A stretch of DNA of 64,000 nt. Origin: Companilactobacillus jidongensis (lineage in GTDB: Bacteria > Bacillota > Bacilli > Lactobacillales > Lactobacillaceae). The notes beneath the pieces were generated by a model. The model saw nothing but the letters and a program-made list of their open reading frames with translations, was not told where the DNA came from and ran no database searches. The stretch spans positions 1 through 64,000 of the forward strand of contig NZ_RHOP01000011.1 in NCBI RefSeq assembly GCF_003946575.1, read 5' to 3'. The position numbers and the translations under genes were made by a program. This document shows positions 27,341-36,529 of the stretch, in pieces (position 1 is the stretch's first letter; every line of letters begins with the position of its first letter).

Positions 27341-28042
27341 ATGAGAGTTCCAGTTTACATTCAAATACATAATCGAATCAAAAAAGAAATTGAATCAGGC
27401 AAATGGGCAGTGGGGGAGAGAATACCTTCAGAGCGCAAATTGGCTGAAGACTTTGATGTAAGCCGCATGACTCTCAGACAAGCAATTCAAACTTTGGTAG
27501 ATGAAGGAATCTTACAGCGACAGGTTGGTTCAGGTACTTATGTATCCAGCAGTAAAGTCCAAGAAAAAATGTCCGGTACAACTAGTTTTACCGAGATTAC
27601 TGAAGGACAAGGTAAGAGGCCTTCTAGTAAGACTGTTTCATATCACATCGCTGATCCTTCAATGAGTGAAATGGAAAAACTTAAGCTCGCTGAAGGTGAT
27701 CAAGTTTTACGAATGGAGAGAATTCGTTACGCTGATGATCAACCGATTTGTTTCGAAGTGACAACAATTCCTACTACTATAGTTAGCGATTTGGATAAGG
27801 AAGACATAACGTCTTCATTGTACAAAGCCTTAGAGAATAAAGCCGGCTTGCGCTTAGGCAATGCTACACAGACTGTATCAGCTATGCTATCTTCAGAAAA
27901 AATTGCTACACTATTGAAAGTAAAGCGTGGTTCAGCAATCCTACGCTTACGTCAAGTAACAACGCTAGACGACGGACGTCCGTTTGAATATGTTCGTTCA
28001 CAATACGCTGGAGATCGTTTTGAATTTTATCTAGAAAGATAA
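27341..28042 (+). CDS. GntR-family regulator, HutC/UTRA type
   Basis: 233 residues. Winged helix at about 1-70 with the GntR signature VPVYIQIHNRIKKEIESGKW, ERIPSERKLAEDFDVSRMTLRQAI and QRQVGSGTYVS. Residues about 80-230 form a UTRA effector domain (TEITEGQGKRP, VLRMERIRYADDQPICFE, FEYVRSQYAGDRFEFYL). HutC-type members bind small molecules such as amino sugar or trehalose phosphates; the effector here cannot be told. The ATG follows AAAAGGAG. The nearest gene in the same direction is a polysaccharide polymerase-like gene 80 bases on, so a link to wall precursors or amino sugars is possible but only by position. Confidence 0.9.
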   Translation: MRVPVYIQIHNRIKKEIESGKWAVGERIPSERKLAEDFDVSRMTLRQAIQTLVDEGILQRQVGSGTYVSSSKVQEKMSGTTSFTEITEGQGKRPSSKTVSYHIADPSMSEMEKLKLAEGDQVLRMERIRYADDQPICFEVTTIPTTIVSDLDKEDITSSLYKALENKAGLRLGNATQTVSAMLSSEKIATLLKVKRGSAILRLRQVTTLDDGRPFEYVRSQYAGDRFEFYLER

Positions 28043-28120
28043 GATCAAATATTTTTTTTCAACGTAATTTAAGGTAATATAGTAACAAGCCGTTTTAAAA
28101 TATTTAGCTGGGAGTCACTT

Positions 28121-29515
28121 ATGCAGAGCTTTGTAAAAAAATATAGTATCTTCTTGATGCTATATATCGTATTTCAACCGATATTGGATTCAATTACGGG
28201 TTTGATGATGCGAATGAACATGAATGTTACATTTGGTGTTTTCATTCGTATGATTGTCATGGCTGTAACGGTCCTTTATCTACTGATCTACTTAATATTA
28301 AATCGTGATAATAAAAAAGGCTTCATGATAATCGGCTACTTTGTCATATTGGCATTAATGTCGGCAATCAGTTTAGTCGTTAACTTTAAGGCAAAAACAC
28401 TTTTTGTTCCATCGCTAGAATTAACAACGCTAGCAAAGAGTCTGTACTATCCTGTAATGTTATTGGGATATTTCTATGCATTTGAAGAATTAGCTGAAGA
28501 TAGAATCATTAATAGATTCTTCCCCAAAGCAATTTTTTATGCGATCAATATTGTCAGTGTCATTATGATAGTTGCACACTTTACTGGTAGTTCATTTAGT
28601 TCGTATTCATACTACAAACTAGGTGAGAGTGGCTGGTTCTATGCCGCTAACGAATTGAGTGCCATTGTTTCAATCGCATTTCCAATTATGATTTGGTATG
28701 CACTAGAAAAAATTGGCACTTGGAGACGAGTATATTATTGGATAACAATTATCTTGGCAGTATATTCCGCCTTGTTAATCGGGACTAAGGGTTCACTAAT
28801 TGCTGTGATCTTCGGAATTTGCATGGGTATCTTGTCTACAGTAATACAATTCTTTAGACACGGTGCTAATAAGAAGCTGATGGCTTTCTTAGCTGGTATA
28901 TTGGTTATAACGCTTGGTGGTATCTTCTTAGCTTACCCAGCAATGGCGGTCTCCAGGACCGCAGAATTGCACAGTGAGATGATCAAGTATAAGAAGAAGA
29001 AAGCTAAAACCAAAAAAGGTCTGACTAAAGACCAAGAGAAATATGTTAAGACTAATAAGACTGTTTCATATTTATTAAGTGGCCGTACAGTTTACTTTGA
29101 AAATGCGTCACACAATTTCTCGAAAGCAACACCTGCCCAAAAGATTTTTGGAATGGGTTATGCAACAAACTTCAAGAAAGTTAAGAATGCTAAGTTGGTT
29201 GAGATGGATTACATTGATATCTTCTTCCAATTCGGATATTTAGGTACGATCGTCTATATGGCGCCATTGATATATTGCTTGATCTACTTGATAGGAGCGT
29301 TCTTTAGGAAGTTCAAGTACATGTGGTCATTCAAATGGTCCTTATTGGTTGCTAGTGTTGCATTAGGATTTGGTATGGCACTTCTGACAGGACATGTAAT
29401 TGAAGCACCGTCAGTAAGTATTTACTTTGTTTCGATATTGGCATATGCAATGTTCAATGCAAGAATATTTTTAAGAACGAATGATGATCCTTATACGATC
29501 GGTGTAAATGAATAA
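28121..29515 (+). CDS. O-antigen ligase/polymerase-like membrane protein
   Basis: 464 residues with about 11-12 membrane helices and one long outside loop at about 275-345, rich in Lys (YKKKKAKTKKGLTKDQEK) and ending SGRTVYFENASHNF before FGMGYATNF. Hydropathy, length and the large extracellular loop before the last helices match the Wzy/WaaL (O-antigen ligase) superfamily, which polymerises or ligates lipid-linked sugar units at the outer face of the membrane. Conserved Arg and His positions in the loop (GRTVYF) fit, but the family is very divergent. It converges on a TagA-type gene and is followed by other glycosyltransferases, which supports a role in wall polysaccharide. Confidence 0.7.
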   Translation: MQSFVKKYSIFLMLYIVFQPILDSITGLMMRMNMNVTFGVFIRMIVMAVTVLYLLIYLILNRDNKKGFMIIGYFVILALMSAISLVVNFKAKTLFVPSLELTTLAKSLYYPVMLLGYFYAFEELAEDRIINRFFPKAIFYAINIVSVIMIVAHFTGSSFSSYSYYKLGESGWFYAANELSAIVSIAFPIMIWYALEKIGTWRRVYYWITIILAVYSALLIGTKGSLIAVIFGICMGILSTVIQFFRHGANKKLMAFLAGILVITLGGIFLAYPAMAVSRTAELHSEMIKYKKKKAKTKKGLTKDQEKYVKTNKTVSYLLSGRTVYFENASHNFSKATPAQKIFGMGYATNFKKVKNAKLVEMDYIDIFFQFGYLGTIVYMAPLIYCLIYLIGAFFRKFKYMWSFKWSLLVASVALGFGMALLTGHVIEAPSVSIYFVSILAYAMFNARIFLRTNDDPYTIGVNE

Positions 29516-29519
29516 AAAT

Positions 29520-29558
29520 AAAAAGAACTTGGAAATTATTTTTCCGAGTTCTTTTTTT
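29520..29558. terminator. Convergent terminator
   Basis: Stem AAAGAACTTGG/CCGAGTTCTTT (one G-T pair) with A-run and T-run on the two sides; serves the polymerase-like gene and the TagA-type gene. Confidence 0.88.
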
Positions 29559-30267
29559 CTGCTTTTATTAATCTCATATATTTAGGAATAGCTAGCATAC
29601 GTCCGAATCTAGTTGGTTCTTTCAGTAGACGATATAACCATTCCAAACTTAACTTTTGGAATATTTTAGGTGCGCGCTTCTTAGTTCCAGAGAATACATC
29701 GAAGCTACCACCGACACCGATCCAAATAGCGTCATTTTGATAACGATACTTGTCGATGAAGAATTCTTGCTTGGGTGATCCAAGTGCAACTAAAATAACA
29801 TTTGGTTTTTTAGCAACAATGTCATCAACTATTTCTTGATCGTTTTTGAAATATCCATCGTGATAACCAACTAAGTCAATTTGCGGGAAGTCACGTTCGA
29901 TACGCTTAGCACTAGCTTCAATAACTTCTGGTTTAGCACCAAGAAGATAAACTTTGAGTTGTTTTCTGTTAGCAGTTTTTATTAAAAACATCAAAGTATC
30001 AAAACCAGTAATACGTTCGTGCATTGGAGTGCCCAATGTTTTAGCGCCTTTGATAATTCCTATACCGTCAGGAATAACATAATCGGCACTGTTGATTATA
30101 TTCGAAAATTCTCGATTCTCACGGGCCGAAAGAACAATTTCCGGATTAGGTGTAACGATGAAGCGATTAGATCTACCGTCCATGTCATCACTCAAATACT
30201 TATGAAATTGTTTCTCAGTATAATTGTCAAATTCTGTACCCAAAATATTTACTCTATTCTTGTGCAT
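29536..30267 (-). CDS. tagA: WecG/TagA/CpsF-family glycosyltransferase
   Basis: 243 residues (GT26). Family motifs in order: NILGTEFDNYT, VTPNPEIVLSAREN near residue 40, ADYVIPDGIGIIKGAK with the catalytic Asp, ERITGFD, LLGAKPEV, GYHDGYF, VALGSPKQE, WIGVGGSFDVFSG and the C-terminal RAPKIFQKLSLEWLYRLLKEP. TagA adds ManNAc to the GlcNAc-PP-undecaprenol linkage unit in wall teichoic acid synthesis; WecG and CpsF members act on related lipid intermediates. The start at 30267 is preferred to the ATG at 30297 because AAGGAGA stands seven bases before it. The start region is divergent from the next glycosyltransferase gene, with little more than 55 bases between. Confidence 0.88.
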   Translation of the reverse strand: MHKNRVNILGTEFDNYTEKQFHKYLSDDMDGRSNRFIVTPNPEIVLSARENREFSNIINSADYVIPDGIGIIKGAKTLGTPMHERITGFDTLMFLIKTANRKQLKVYLLGAKPEVIEASAKRIERDFPQIDLVGYHDGYFKNDQEIVDDIVAKKPNVILVALGSPKQEFFIDKYRYQNDAIWIGVGGSFDVFSGTKKRAPKIFQKLSLEWLYRLLKEPTRFGRMLAIPKYMRLIKAEKKNSEK

Positions 30268-30324
30268 ACCGTTCTCCTTTACTGTATTATTATACACGAG
30301 AAAGATTAATTTGAGAGGTGTGCT

Positions 30325-31389
30325 ATGCGGGTTTTACATATTAATGCTGGTAACGAAGACGGCGGAGCAAGAACTTATATTGTTAACTTGATGAAGGGAC
30401 AAAAACTAACTCATACTGAGTCTAGTTTGCTAACTTTTGAAGATGGTCCGGTTGCCAAGATGGCACGTGAAAACAACTTACAAGTTGCCGTAATGCCTCA
30501 GAAGCAACGTTTTGATTTATCAATATTGAAGCCATTGATTGCATATATTGATAATAATAATATTGACATTGTTCACACCCACGGTCCTCGAGCCAACTAT
30601 ATCGTTTTGTTGATCCATAAGAAAATCAATGCTAAGTGGGCAATCACTGTTCATTCGGATCCAAGAATTGATTTTTCGGGATTAAAGGGTAAGGTGATGC
30701 TCAAGCTTAATCTTCATGCATTGAAGCAGGCGGATTTTCTTTTTTACATGAATCCAAGTTTGAAGTCTTACTTTGAGAAGTTAAAAATTCCAGATGATAA
30801 GTTATTTGAAGTTTTCAATGCTATTGATTTTTCGAAGTCTAATCCACTTCCTATCAGGCATAATACGTTTAATATTTTGGAAGTAGCTCGGTTGGTTGAG
30901 GTTAAGAATCACAAGCTATTATTGAATGCCTTGAGCAAGGTTAAATTCAGTTATCGTTTGACACTGGTTGGTGATGGTCCTTTGATGTCAGAATTACAAA
31001 AGATGGTCAAAGAACTGGGGATTGATGAGAAAGTTGAATTTGTTGGTTTCAAGGAGAACACCGGCGACTATTATGAAGACTGCGATATCTCTATATTGAC
31101 ATCTAAGTCCGAAAGCTTGCCGACGGTTTACTTAGAATCGGCTTATTATGGACGTCCCGTAGTTGCGACAAATGTTGGTGCGACTGACAAGATCATCAAT
31201 AATAATACTGGCTGGTTAGTTGAATCAGAGAACGAAGATGAGCTTATTGCGGCTTTAGAGGATGCGTATAATGACTGGAGAAGTGATACTTTGAATAAGA
31301 AGGGGTTGGCACTGTATCAAGAGAGTCGCGAGAATTACTCAATTGAAAAATTAGCCGAATTAGTCGACAAAGGGTACAATTTACTTTAA
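30325..31389 (+). CDS. GT4-family glycosyltransferase
   Basis: 354 residues, GT-B fold. N-terminal MRVLHINAGNEDGGARTYIVNL is the usual acceptor-side opening, DIVHTHGPRANYI follows, and the C-terminal nucleotide-sugar domain has ILEVARLVEVKNHKLLLNAL, LVGDGPLMSELQ, VEFVGFKEN and the E-x7-E motif in SKSESLPTVYLESAYYGRPVVATNVGA. It transfers a sugar from a nucleotide donor, probably to a lipid-linked wall polymer in view of its tagA and polymerase neighbours; donor and acceptor cannot be read. The ATG at 30325 follows GAGAGGTG. Confidence 0.88.
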   Translation: MRVLHINAGNEDGGARTYIVNLMKGQKLTHTESSLLTFEDGPVAKMARENNLQVAVMPQKQRFDLSILKPLIAYIDNNNIDIVHTHGPRANYIVLLIHKKINAKWAITVHSDPRIDFSGLKGKVMLKLNLHALKQADFLFYMNPSLKSYFEKLKIPDDKLFEVFNAIDFSKSNPLPIRHNTFNILEVARLVEVKNHKLLLNALSKVKFSYRLTLVGDGPLMSELQKMVKELGIDEKVEFVGFKENTGDYYEDCDISILTSKSESLPTVYLESAYYGRPVVATNVGATDKIINNNTGWLVESENEDELIAALEDAYNDWRSDTLNKKGLALYQESRENYSIEKLAELVDKGYNLL

Positions 31390-31448
31390 GTATTCATGTT
31401 AAAATAAATACTGTAAATTTTGTTAACATAAAAAATCAAGGAGACATG

Positions 31449-32921
31449 ATGACCCAATACCAAGACGAAGGTTTAACTCTACATACTGATTACTATGAAT
31501 TGAATATGATGTATACATACTGGAAGAAGGGGCTTCACAATCGTCAGGCGGTTTTTGAATGTTATTTTAGAAATCTGCCTTTCGATAATGGATATGCCAT
31601 TTTTGCTGGTTTGGAACATGTAATTGATTATCTAAACAATCTTAAGTTTTCAGATTCAGATATTGAATACCTACGTGAATACGGAGAATTCGATGAGGAC
31701 TTCTTGCGCTGGCTAAAGGATATGACTTTTAACTGTACAATCCGTTCGGCCAAAGAAGGAGACTTGGTCTTCAATGAGGAACCAATTTTTCAAGTGGAAG
31801 GTCCATTAGCGCAATGCCAATTGATCGAAACCGCTATATTAAATATTATTAATTATCAAACTTTAGTAGCAACTAAAGCTGCTAGGATCAAGACGGTCTG
31901 TGGCGATGACCCTGTTCTAGAGTTCGGTTCACGTCGCGCGCAAGAAGTTGACGCTGCAATTTGGGGTAGTCGGGCTTCTTATATTGGTGGATTTGACGCT
32001 ACAAGCAATGTATTAGCCGGCAAGCTGTTCGGCATTCCTATTTCAGGTACACATGCCCATGCATTAGTTCAGACGTATCGTAACGAATATGAGGCTTTTA
32101 AGGCATATGCTGAAACACACAAGAATTGTGTCTTTTTAGTTGATACATATGACACTCTTAAGAGCGGTGTTCCTAGTGCTATCAAGGTTGCCAAGGAAAT
32201 GGGTGACAAGATCAACTTCCAAGGTGTCAGAATTGATTCTGGTGATATGGCTTATATCTCGAAGCGTGTTCGTGAACAGTTGGATGAAGCTGGCTTCACT
32301 GATGCCAAAATCTATGCATCAAATGATTTGGATGAGAAGACTATTCTTAACTTGAAGATGCAAGATGCCAAAATCGATGTCTGGGGTATCGGTACTAAGA
32401 ACATCACAGCCTTCGATCAACCAGCTCTTGGCGCAGTATACAAGTTAGTAAGTATTGAAGATAACCGCGGGAACATGATGGATACTCTGAAGTTATCAAG
32501 TAATGCAGTTAAGATTTCTACCCCTGGTAAAAAACAAGTGTGGAGAATAACTAATAACCAAAAGAATAATAAATCTGAAGGTGACTACGTTACACTTTGG
32601 AATGAAGATCCACGCAAGCATTCATCACTATATATGTTCCATCCACAATATACTTACATTAATAAAACAGTAGAAGATTTCCAAGCTGAACCACTGTTAC
32701 ACGATGTATTTGAAGATGGTAAGCAAGTATATCAAAGTCCAAGCGTTCAAGATATTAGAGCTTACTGTGCTAAGAATCTTGATTCCTTGTGGGATGAGTA
32801 CAAGCGTATCTTGAATCCACAAATCTATCCAGTTGACTTGTCATCGAAACTTTACAGTCATAAGATGAAATATATCGAAAAGATTCGTAACGATGTAAAT
32901 AACATTAGAATAGGTGACTAA
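31449..32921 (+). CDS. pncB: Nicotinate phosphoribosyltransferase
   Basis: 490 residues, the long Gram-positive type. Opening LHTDYYELNMMYTYWKKG, the FRNLPFDNGYAIFAGLEHVIDYL segment, EFGSRRAQEVDAAIWGSRASYIGG, SGTHAHALVQ with the catalytic His region, and GVRIDSGDMAYISKRVR are characteristic. It makes nicotinate mononucleotide from nicotinate and PRPP with ATP hydrolysis, the entry to the Preiss-Handler salvage route. Two ATG codons are adjacent (31446, 31449); the second has better spacing from AAGGAGAC. Only 3 bases separate it from nadE, so the two are one operon for NAD supply from nicotinate. Confidence 0.95.
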   Translation: MTQYQDEGLTLHTDYYELNMMYTYWKKGLHNRQAVFECYFRNLPFDNGYAIFAGLEHVIDYLNNLKFSDSDIEYLREYGEFDEDFLRWLKDMTFNCTIRSAKEGDLVFNEEPIFQVEGPLAQCQLIETAILNIINYQTLVATKAARIKTVCGDDPVLEFGSRRAQEVDAAIWGSRASYIGGFDATSNVLAGKLFGIPISGTHAHALVQTYRNEYEAFKAYAETHKNCVFLVDTYDTLKSGVPSAIKVAKEMGDKINFQGVRIDSGDMAYISKRVREQLDEAGFTDAKIYASNDLDEKTILNLKMQDAKIDVWGIGTKNITAFDQPALGAVYKLVSIEDNRGNMMDTLKLSSNAVKISTPGKKQVWRITNNQKNNKSEGDYVTLWNEDPRKHSSLYMFHPQYTYINKTVEDFQAEPLLHDVFEDGKQVYQSPSVQDIRAYCAKNLDSLWDEYKRILNPQIYPVDLSSKLYSHKMKYIEKIRNDVNNIRIGD

Positions 32922-32924
32922 CAA

Positions 32925-33743
32925 ATGAGACCACTCCAAAAAGAAATCATTAAATATGAAGGTACAAAGCCAGAAATAGACGTCGAAACAGAAATTCGTC
33001 GTTCAGTTGATTTCTTGAAGAATTACTTATTAAATCATGATTTTTTAAAAACACTCGTATTAGGGATTTCTGGTGGACAAGATTCTACCTTAGCTGGTAA
33101 ATTATCACAAATGGCAATGACTGAATTACGTTCTGAAACTGGTGATTCAGATTACAAGTTCATTGCTGTCCGTCTTCCTTATGGTGAACAAGCTGATGAA
33201 TCAGATGCTATGCAAGCCATTGAATGGATGGATGCTGACGTTGTCTCACGTGTTAATATTAAGGATAGTGTGGATGCTATGGTCAGCGCAGTTGAAGCCA
33301 ATGGATTCAATATAACTGATTTCAACAAAGGTAACATCAAGGCTCGTACCCGTATGATTGCTCAATACGCGATTGCTGGTGACAACAAAGGTGTTGTTGT
33401 TGGGACTGATCATGCGGCTGAGAATATCACTGGTTTCTACACCAAGTTCGGTGACGGTGCGGCCGATGTTACACCATTGTTCAGACTGGACAAACGCCAA
33501 GGCCGTGCTATGCTAGAAAGGTTAAATGCTCCAAAGAACCTTTATGAGAAGACACCAACGGCTGACCTTGAGGAAGATCGTCCAAGCCTTCCAGATGAAA
33601 AAGCTCTTGGTGTATCTTATACAGAGATTGATAACTATCTTGAGGGAAAAGATATTCCTGAAAAGAGTGCTGAGATTATCGAAAACTGGTACAAAAAAAC
33701 TGCGCATAAGCGTAGAACTCCGTACACTGTTTTTGACAAATAG
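32925..33743 (+). CDS. nadE: NH3-dependent NAD+ synthetase
   Basis: 272 residues, the length of the ammonia-dependent form without a glutaminase domain. ATP-pyrophosphatase P-loop [15 protein letters not shown] at about 45-59, [56 protein letters not shown] and the C-terminal [10 protein letters not shown] are conserved family segments. It adenylates nicotinate adenine dinucleotide and amidates it to NAD+. It follows pncB in an operon; nadD is not in the window. A terminator hairpin follows. Confidence 0.96.
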   Translation: MRPLQKEIIKYEGTKPEIDVETEIRRSVDFLKNYLLNHDFLKTLVLGISGGQDSTLAGKLSQMAMTELRSETGDSDYKFIAVRLPYGEQADESDAMQAIEWMDADVVSRVNIKDSVDAMVSAVEANGFNITDFNKGNIKARTRMIAQYAIAGDNKGVVVGTDHAAENITGFYTKFGDGAADVTPLFRLDKRQGRAMLERLNAPKNLYEKTPTADLEEDRPSLPDEKALGVSYTEIDNYLEGKDIPEKSAEIIENWYKKTAHKRRTPYTVFDK

Positions 33744-33768
33744 TCAAACATAACGGATTTCATATTTG

Positions 33769-33797
33769 GACATTCATTTTTTTGAATGTCTATTTTT
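33769..33797 (+). terminator. Terminator after nadE
   Basis: Stem GACATTCA/TGAATGTC followed by TATTTTT. Confidence 0.75.
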
Positions 33798-33844
33798 GTA
33801 ATTAGACAAGATATGATAAAATGTGCACAAAGAGGTGTTTAAAC

Positions 33845-35038
33845 ATGAAGAAAAATATTTTATCCTTAATGAAACCAGAAGTTGTAGCAATCAAGCAACA
33901 AGATATCTTTAAGTTTAATGCCCGTGCCAAGGCTATACCGGGTGTTATCAACATGACTATCGGTGAACCAAGTTTTAATACGCCGGATCACATTAAATTA
34001 GCTGCAATCAAAGCAATTGAAGATAATAAAACTCATTACACCGTCCCTGAAGGCGATCATGAGTTATTGAACGCTGTTTCAAGTTACTTACATGTTAAAT
34101 ATGATCTGAATTATGATCCAGAGTCTGAAATCATTGCGACTACAGGTGTTACTGAAGGCGTGTTTTCTGCTTTCAATGCTATTCTGCAACCTGGTGATGA
34201 AGTATTGATTCCATCACCATCATTTACGATTTATGGACCGGATGCTAATTTTAACCAGGCAACACCAGTTTATATTGATACTTCTAAGACGGGATTCAAG
34301 GTTACGCCAGACGTCTTGGATGAGATCATGCGAACACATCCAAAGATAAAAATTTTCTTATTTAATTATCCAAGTAATCCAACCGGGGTAAGTTATACTC
34401 ACAATGAATTAGCTGGATTAGCAGATGTATTAAGAAAATACGATGTCTTTGTATTAAGTGACGAAATTTATAGTGAATTGACTTATAATTTTAAACATGA
34501 GGCATTCGCCAAGTTCTTACCTGAACAAACGTTATTACTGAATGGATTGTCAAAATCTCACGCTATGACTGGCTGGAGGTTCGGAGTGGTTTGTGGACCA
34601 GCTGAAATTATTTCGCAGATAAATAAGATTCATGAATTAGCTACAACGTCGATCACTTCGATTACACAGGCCGCCGCACTAGAGGCTTATAAGAACGGAT
34701 TGGATGATCCAATTAAGATGCGTGAAGAGTATTGTCAAAGACGTGATGTCCTTGCCTCTGGATTAACCAAATTAGGCTTTGAGTGTCCTAATCCAGATGG
34801 CGCCTTCTATCTATTTGGTAAGATTCCTGAAGGACTCGAACAGGATGATGTCAAATTATGTTTCGATATTTTGGAACAGGAACATTTAGCTATTCTACCT
34901 GGTAGTTACTTCGGAATTGGTGGGGAAGGCTATATCCGCTTCAGTTATGCTTCAAGTATGGAGAATATTGAGGGATGTATCAAAAAGTTGGGTGAATACG
35001 TGGCAACACATATCCACACCGACGAAACTGCAATGTAA
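33845..35038 (+). CDS. Class I/II PLP-dependent aminotransferase (PatA-like)
   Basis: 397 residues, fold type I aminotransferase. Visible motifs: INMTIGEPSFNTPDHIK near the N terminus, TGVTEGVFSAFNAILQPGDEVLIPSPSF, the NYPSNPTG pyridoxal-site Asn, VLSDEIYSELTY with the ring-N Asp and Tyr, and the Schiff-base Lys in LNGLSKSHAMTGWRFG. Best fit is the PatA group (N-acetyl-LL-diaminopimelate or aromatic/methionine aminotransferases); the exact substrate is uncertain. The ATG at 33845 follows AGAGGTG. It is followed by membrane glycosyltransferase genes with only 27 bases between, so they may be co-transcribed although the functions differ. Confidence 0.88.
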   Translation: MKKNILSLMKPEVVAIKQQDIFKFNARAKAIPGVINMTIGEPSFNTPDHIKLAAIKAIEDNKTHYTVPEGDHELLNAVSSYLHVKYDLNYDPESEIIATTGVTEGVFSAFNAILQPGDEVLIPSPSFTIYGPDANFNQATPVYIDTSKTGFKVTPDVLDEIMRTHPKIKIFLFNYPSNPTGVSYTHNELAGLADVLRKYDVFVLSDEIYSELTYNFKHEAFAKFLPEQTLLLNGLSKSHAMTGWRFGVVCGPAEIISQINKIHELATTSITSITQAAALEAYKNGLDDPIKMREEYCQRRDVLASGLTKLGFECPNPDGAFYLFGKIPEGLEQDDVKLCFDILEQEHLAILPGSYFGIGGEGYIRFSYASSMENIEGCIKKLGEYVATHIHTDETAM

Positions 35039-35065
35039 TTGTAGTTAGAGGAACGAGAGGGAACT

Positions 35066-36529
35066 ATGCTTAACAAATTTCAAAGTGTTATCAGTAAGAT
35101 TGTTTTAGTTTGTGTTGCGATATTCACGTCTGTAGTTTTTGTACAGATGGCAATTTATTTTGGTAAGAGTGAATTAACTTATGAACCAGTATTGAACATA
35201 CTGGTTCTTATTTGTGCAATTATATTAGTTCTATTAGCAGCATTAGTGCTGATTCGAATCTCGGACGCTGATCCAATCAAGAATCGATTGATCTTATTCA
35301 GTTTGATTTCTGTCTTCGCAATTGTGGCAATCATCTGGATCAAATTAGTACCGCAAACTCAAGTTAGTGATTTTAGTGCTTTTTGGAGTAATACTCCTGG
35401 AGCCTTGAATGGTAAATCTATTTACCACATGGATAATGATTATTTTGCTAAATGGGCATATCAGACAGGTTTCTTAGTCTATGTTATGGCAGTTGTGAAA
35501 ATATTTGGTCATCATATTATTGCTATTCAATTATTAAACGTTTTGTATCAAGCGTTGATCTTATTAGTAATGTATCAACTAGTTGTTAAAATATTCAACA
35601 ATGTTAAAATGGCACGTTTGTCAGTCTTACTGTTGATGATCGACTTGGATTGGTTTGCTTTGAATAGTCAAACTAATAATCAATATCTTGGTATGTTGTT
35701 GTTCTTAGTAACGTTCTATTTGATTATGTTGAATAAGTACTGGTCATTTGGATTAGCGGGGCTAACTCTGGGATTTGGTAGTATTATTCGTCCAATTGGA
35801 CCAGTTGTTATTGCAGGTATTGTAGTATTCGCTATTGTTTATTTCTTACTGAATAATAATAAGTTTCATATAGATGGCGTTTGGAAACTACTATTCACTT
35901 TAGCGATTTATTTTGTCATCTTCAGTGGTGCTAGTATGGCTATCAAGTCATCAGGTCTGAATGAATATGGATTATCTAACCGAGATTCAGAATGGAAGTT
36001 TGTAATCGGTTTGGACTACAATTCTCGAGGCGTGTATGACCAGGCGATGGTTGACCGTTTTAACTTGAAGGACACTAGGGATACTATGAGCAAAAAAGAG
36101 TATAGTGTAATTCATGAGAATATTAATTATTTAAATAGTAACCACAAGTGGATAAGCTTGTTGTGGAGTAAGAATAGCACCCTGTGGGCACAGAATTCAA
36201 CGGCGACAGATTTCACTGGATTTGATAAAATACATTCTGCTAAGGCTACGGGGTTGATGAGGAAGATGGCATACATGGGAACTGTTATTTTAATAATCTT
36301 CTCATGGATTGGTTCATTACAATTATTTAAAATAAAATTTAGTAATAATATTTATTTATTATTACTAACATTAATGGCTTATGCTGTCGTGCAATTATTT
36401 ATCGAAGTACAAGGAAGATATCGACTTGAATTTATACCGGTAATTGCTATCTTGGGTAGTGTTGGATTATACACAGTTGTGAAGTTGATAAGTCAAAGAT
36501 GGAGGGGGAATCAAACGCACAATGTTTAA
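35066..36529 (+). CDS. GT-C-type membrane glycosyltransferase-like protein
   Basis: 487 residues with about 11-12 membrane helices and an early outside loop holding QVSDFSAFWSNTPGALNGKS, where the acidic residue fits the GT-C catalytic position. A later loop (NRDSEWKFVIGLDYNSRGVYD) is typical of dolichyl/undecaprenyl-phosphate sugar transferases that decorate glycans outside the membrane. The next gene, an 8-base overlap away, is a GtrB-type synthase that makes such lipid-linked sugars, so the pair probably forms a modification system for a wall polymer. Acceptor and sugar are unknown. Confidence 0.72.
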   Translation: MLNKFQSVISKIVLVCVAIFTSVVFVQMAIYFGKSELTYEPVLNILVLICAIILVLLAALVLIRISDADPIKNRLILFSLISVFAIVAIIWIKLVPQTQVSDFSAFWSNTPGALNGKSIYHMDNDYFAKWAYQTGFLVYVMAVVKIFGHHIIAIQLLNVLYQALILLVMYQLVVKIFNNVKMARLSVLLLMIDLDWFALNSQTNNQYLGMLLFLVTFYLIMLNKYWSFGLAGLTLGFGSIIRPIGPVVIAGIVVFAIVYFLLNNNKFHIDGVWKLLFTLAIYFVIFSGASMAIKSSGLNEYGLSNRDSEWKFVIGLDYNSRGVYDQAMVDRFNLKDTRDTMSKKEYSVIHENINYLNSNHKWISLLWSKNSTLWAQNSTATDFTGFDKIHSAKATGLMRKMAYMGTVILIIFSWIGSLQLFKIKFSNNIYLLLLTLMAYAVVQLFIEVQGRYRLEFIPVIAILGSVGLYTVVKLISQRWRGNQTHNV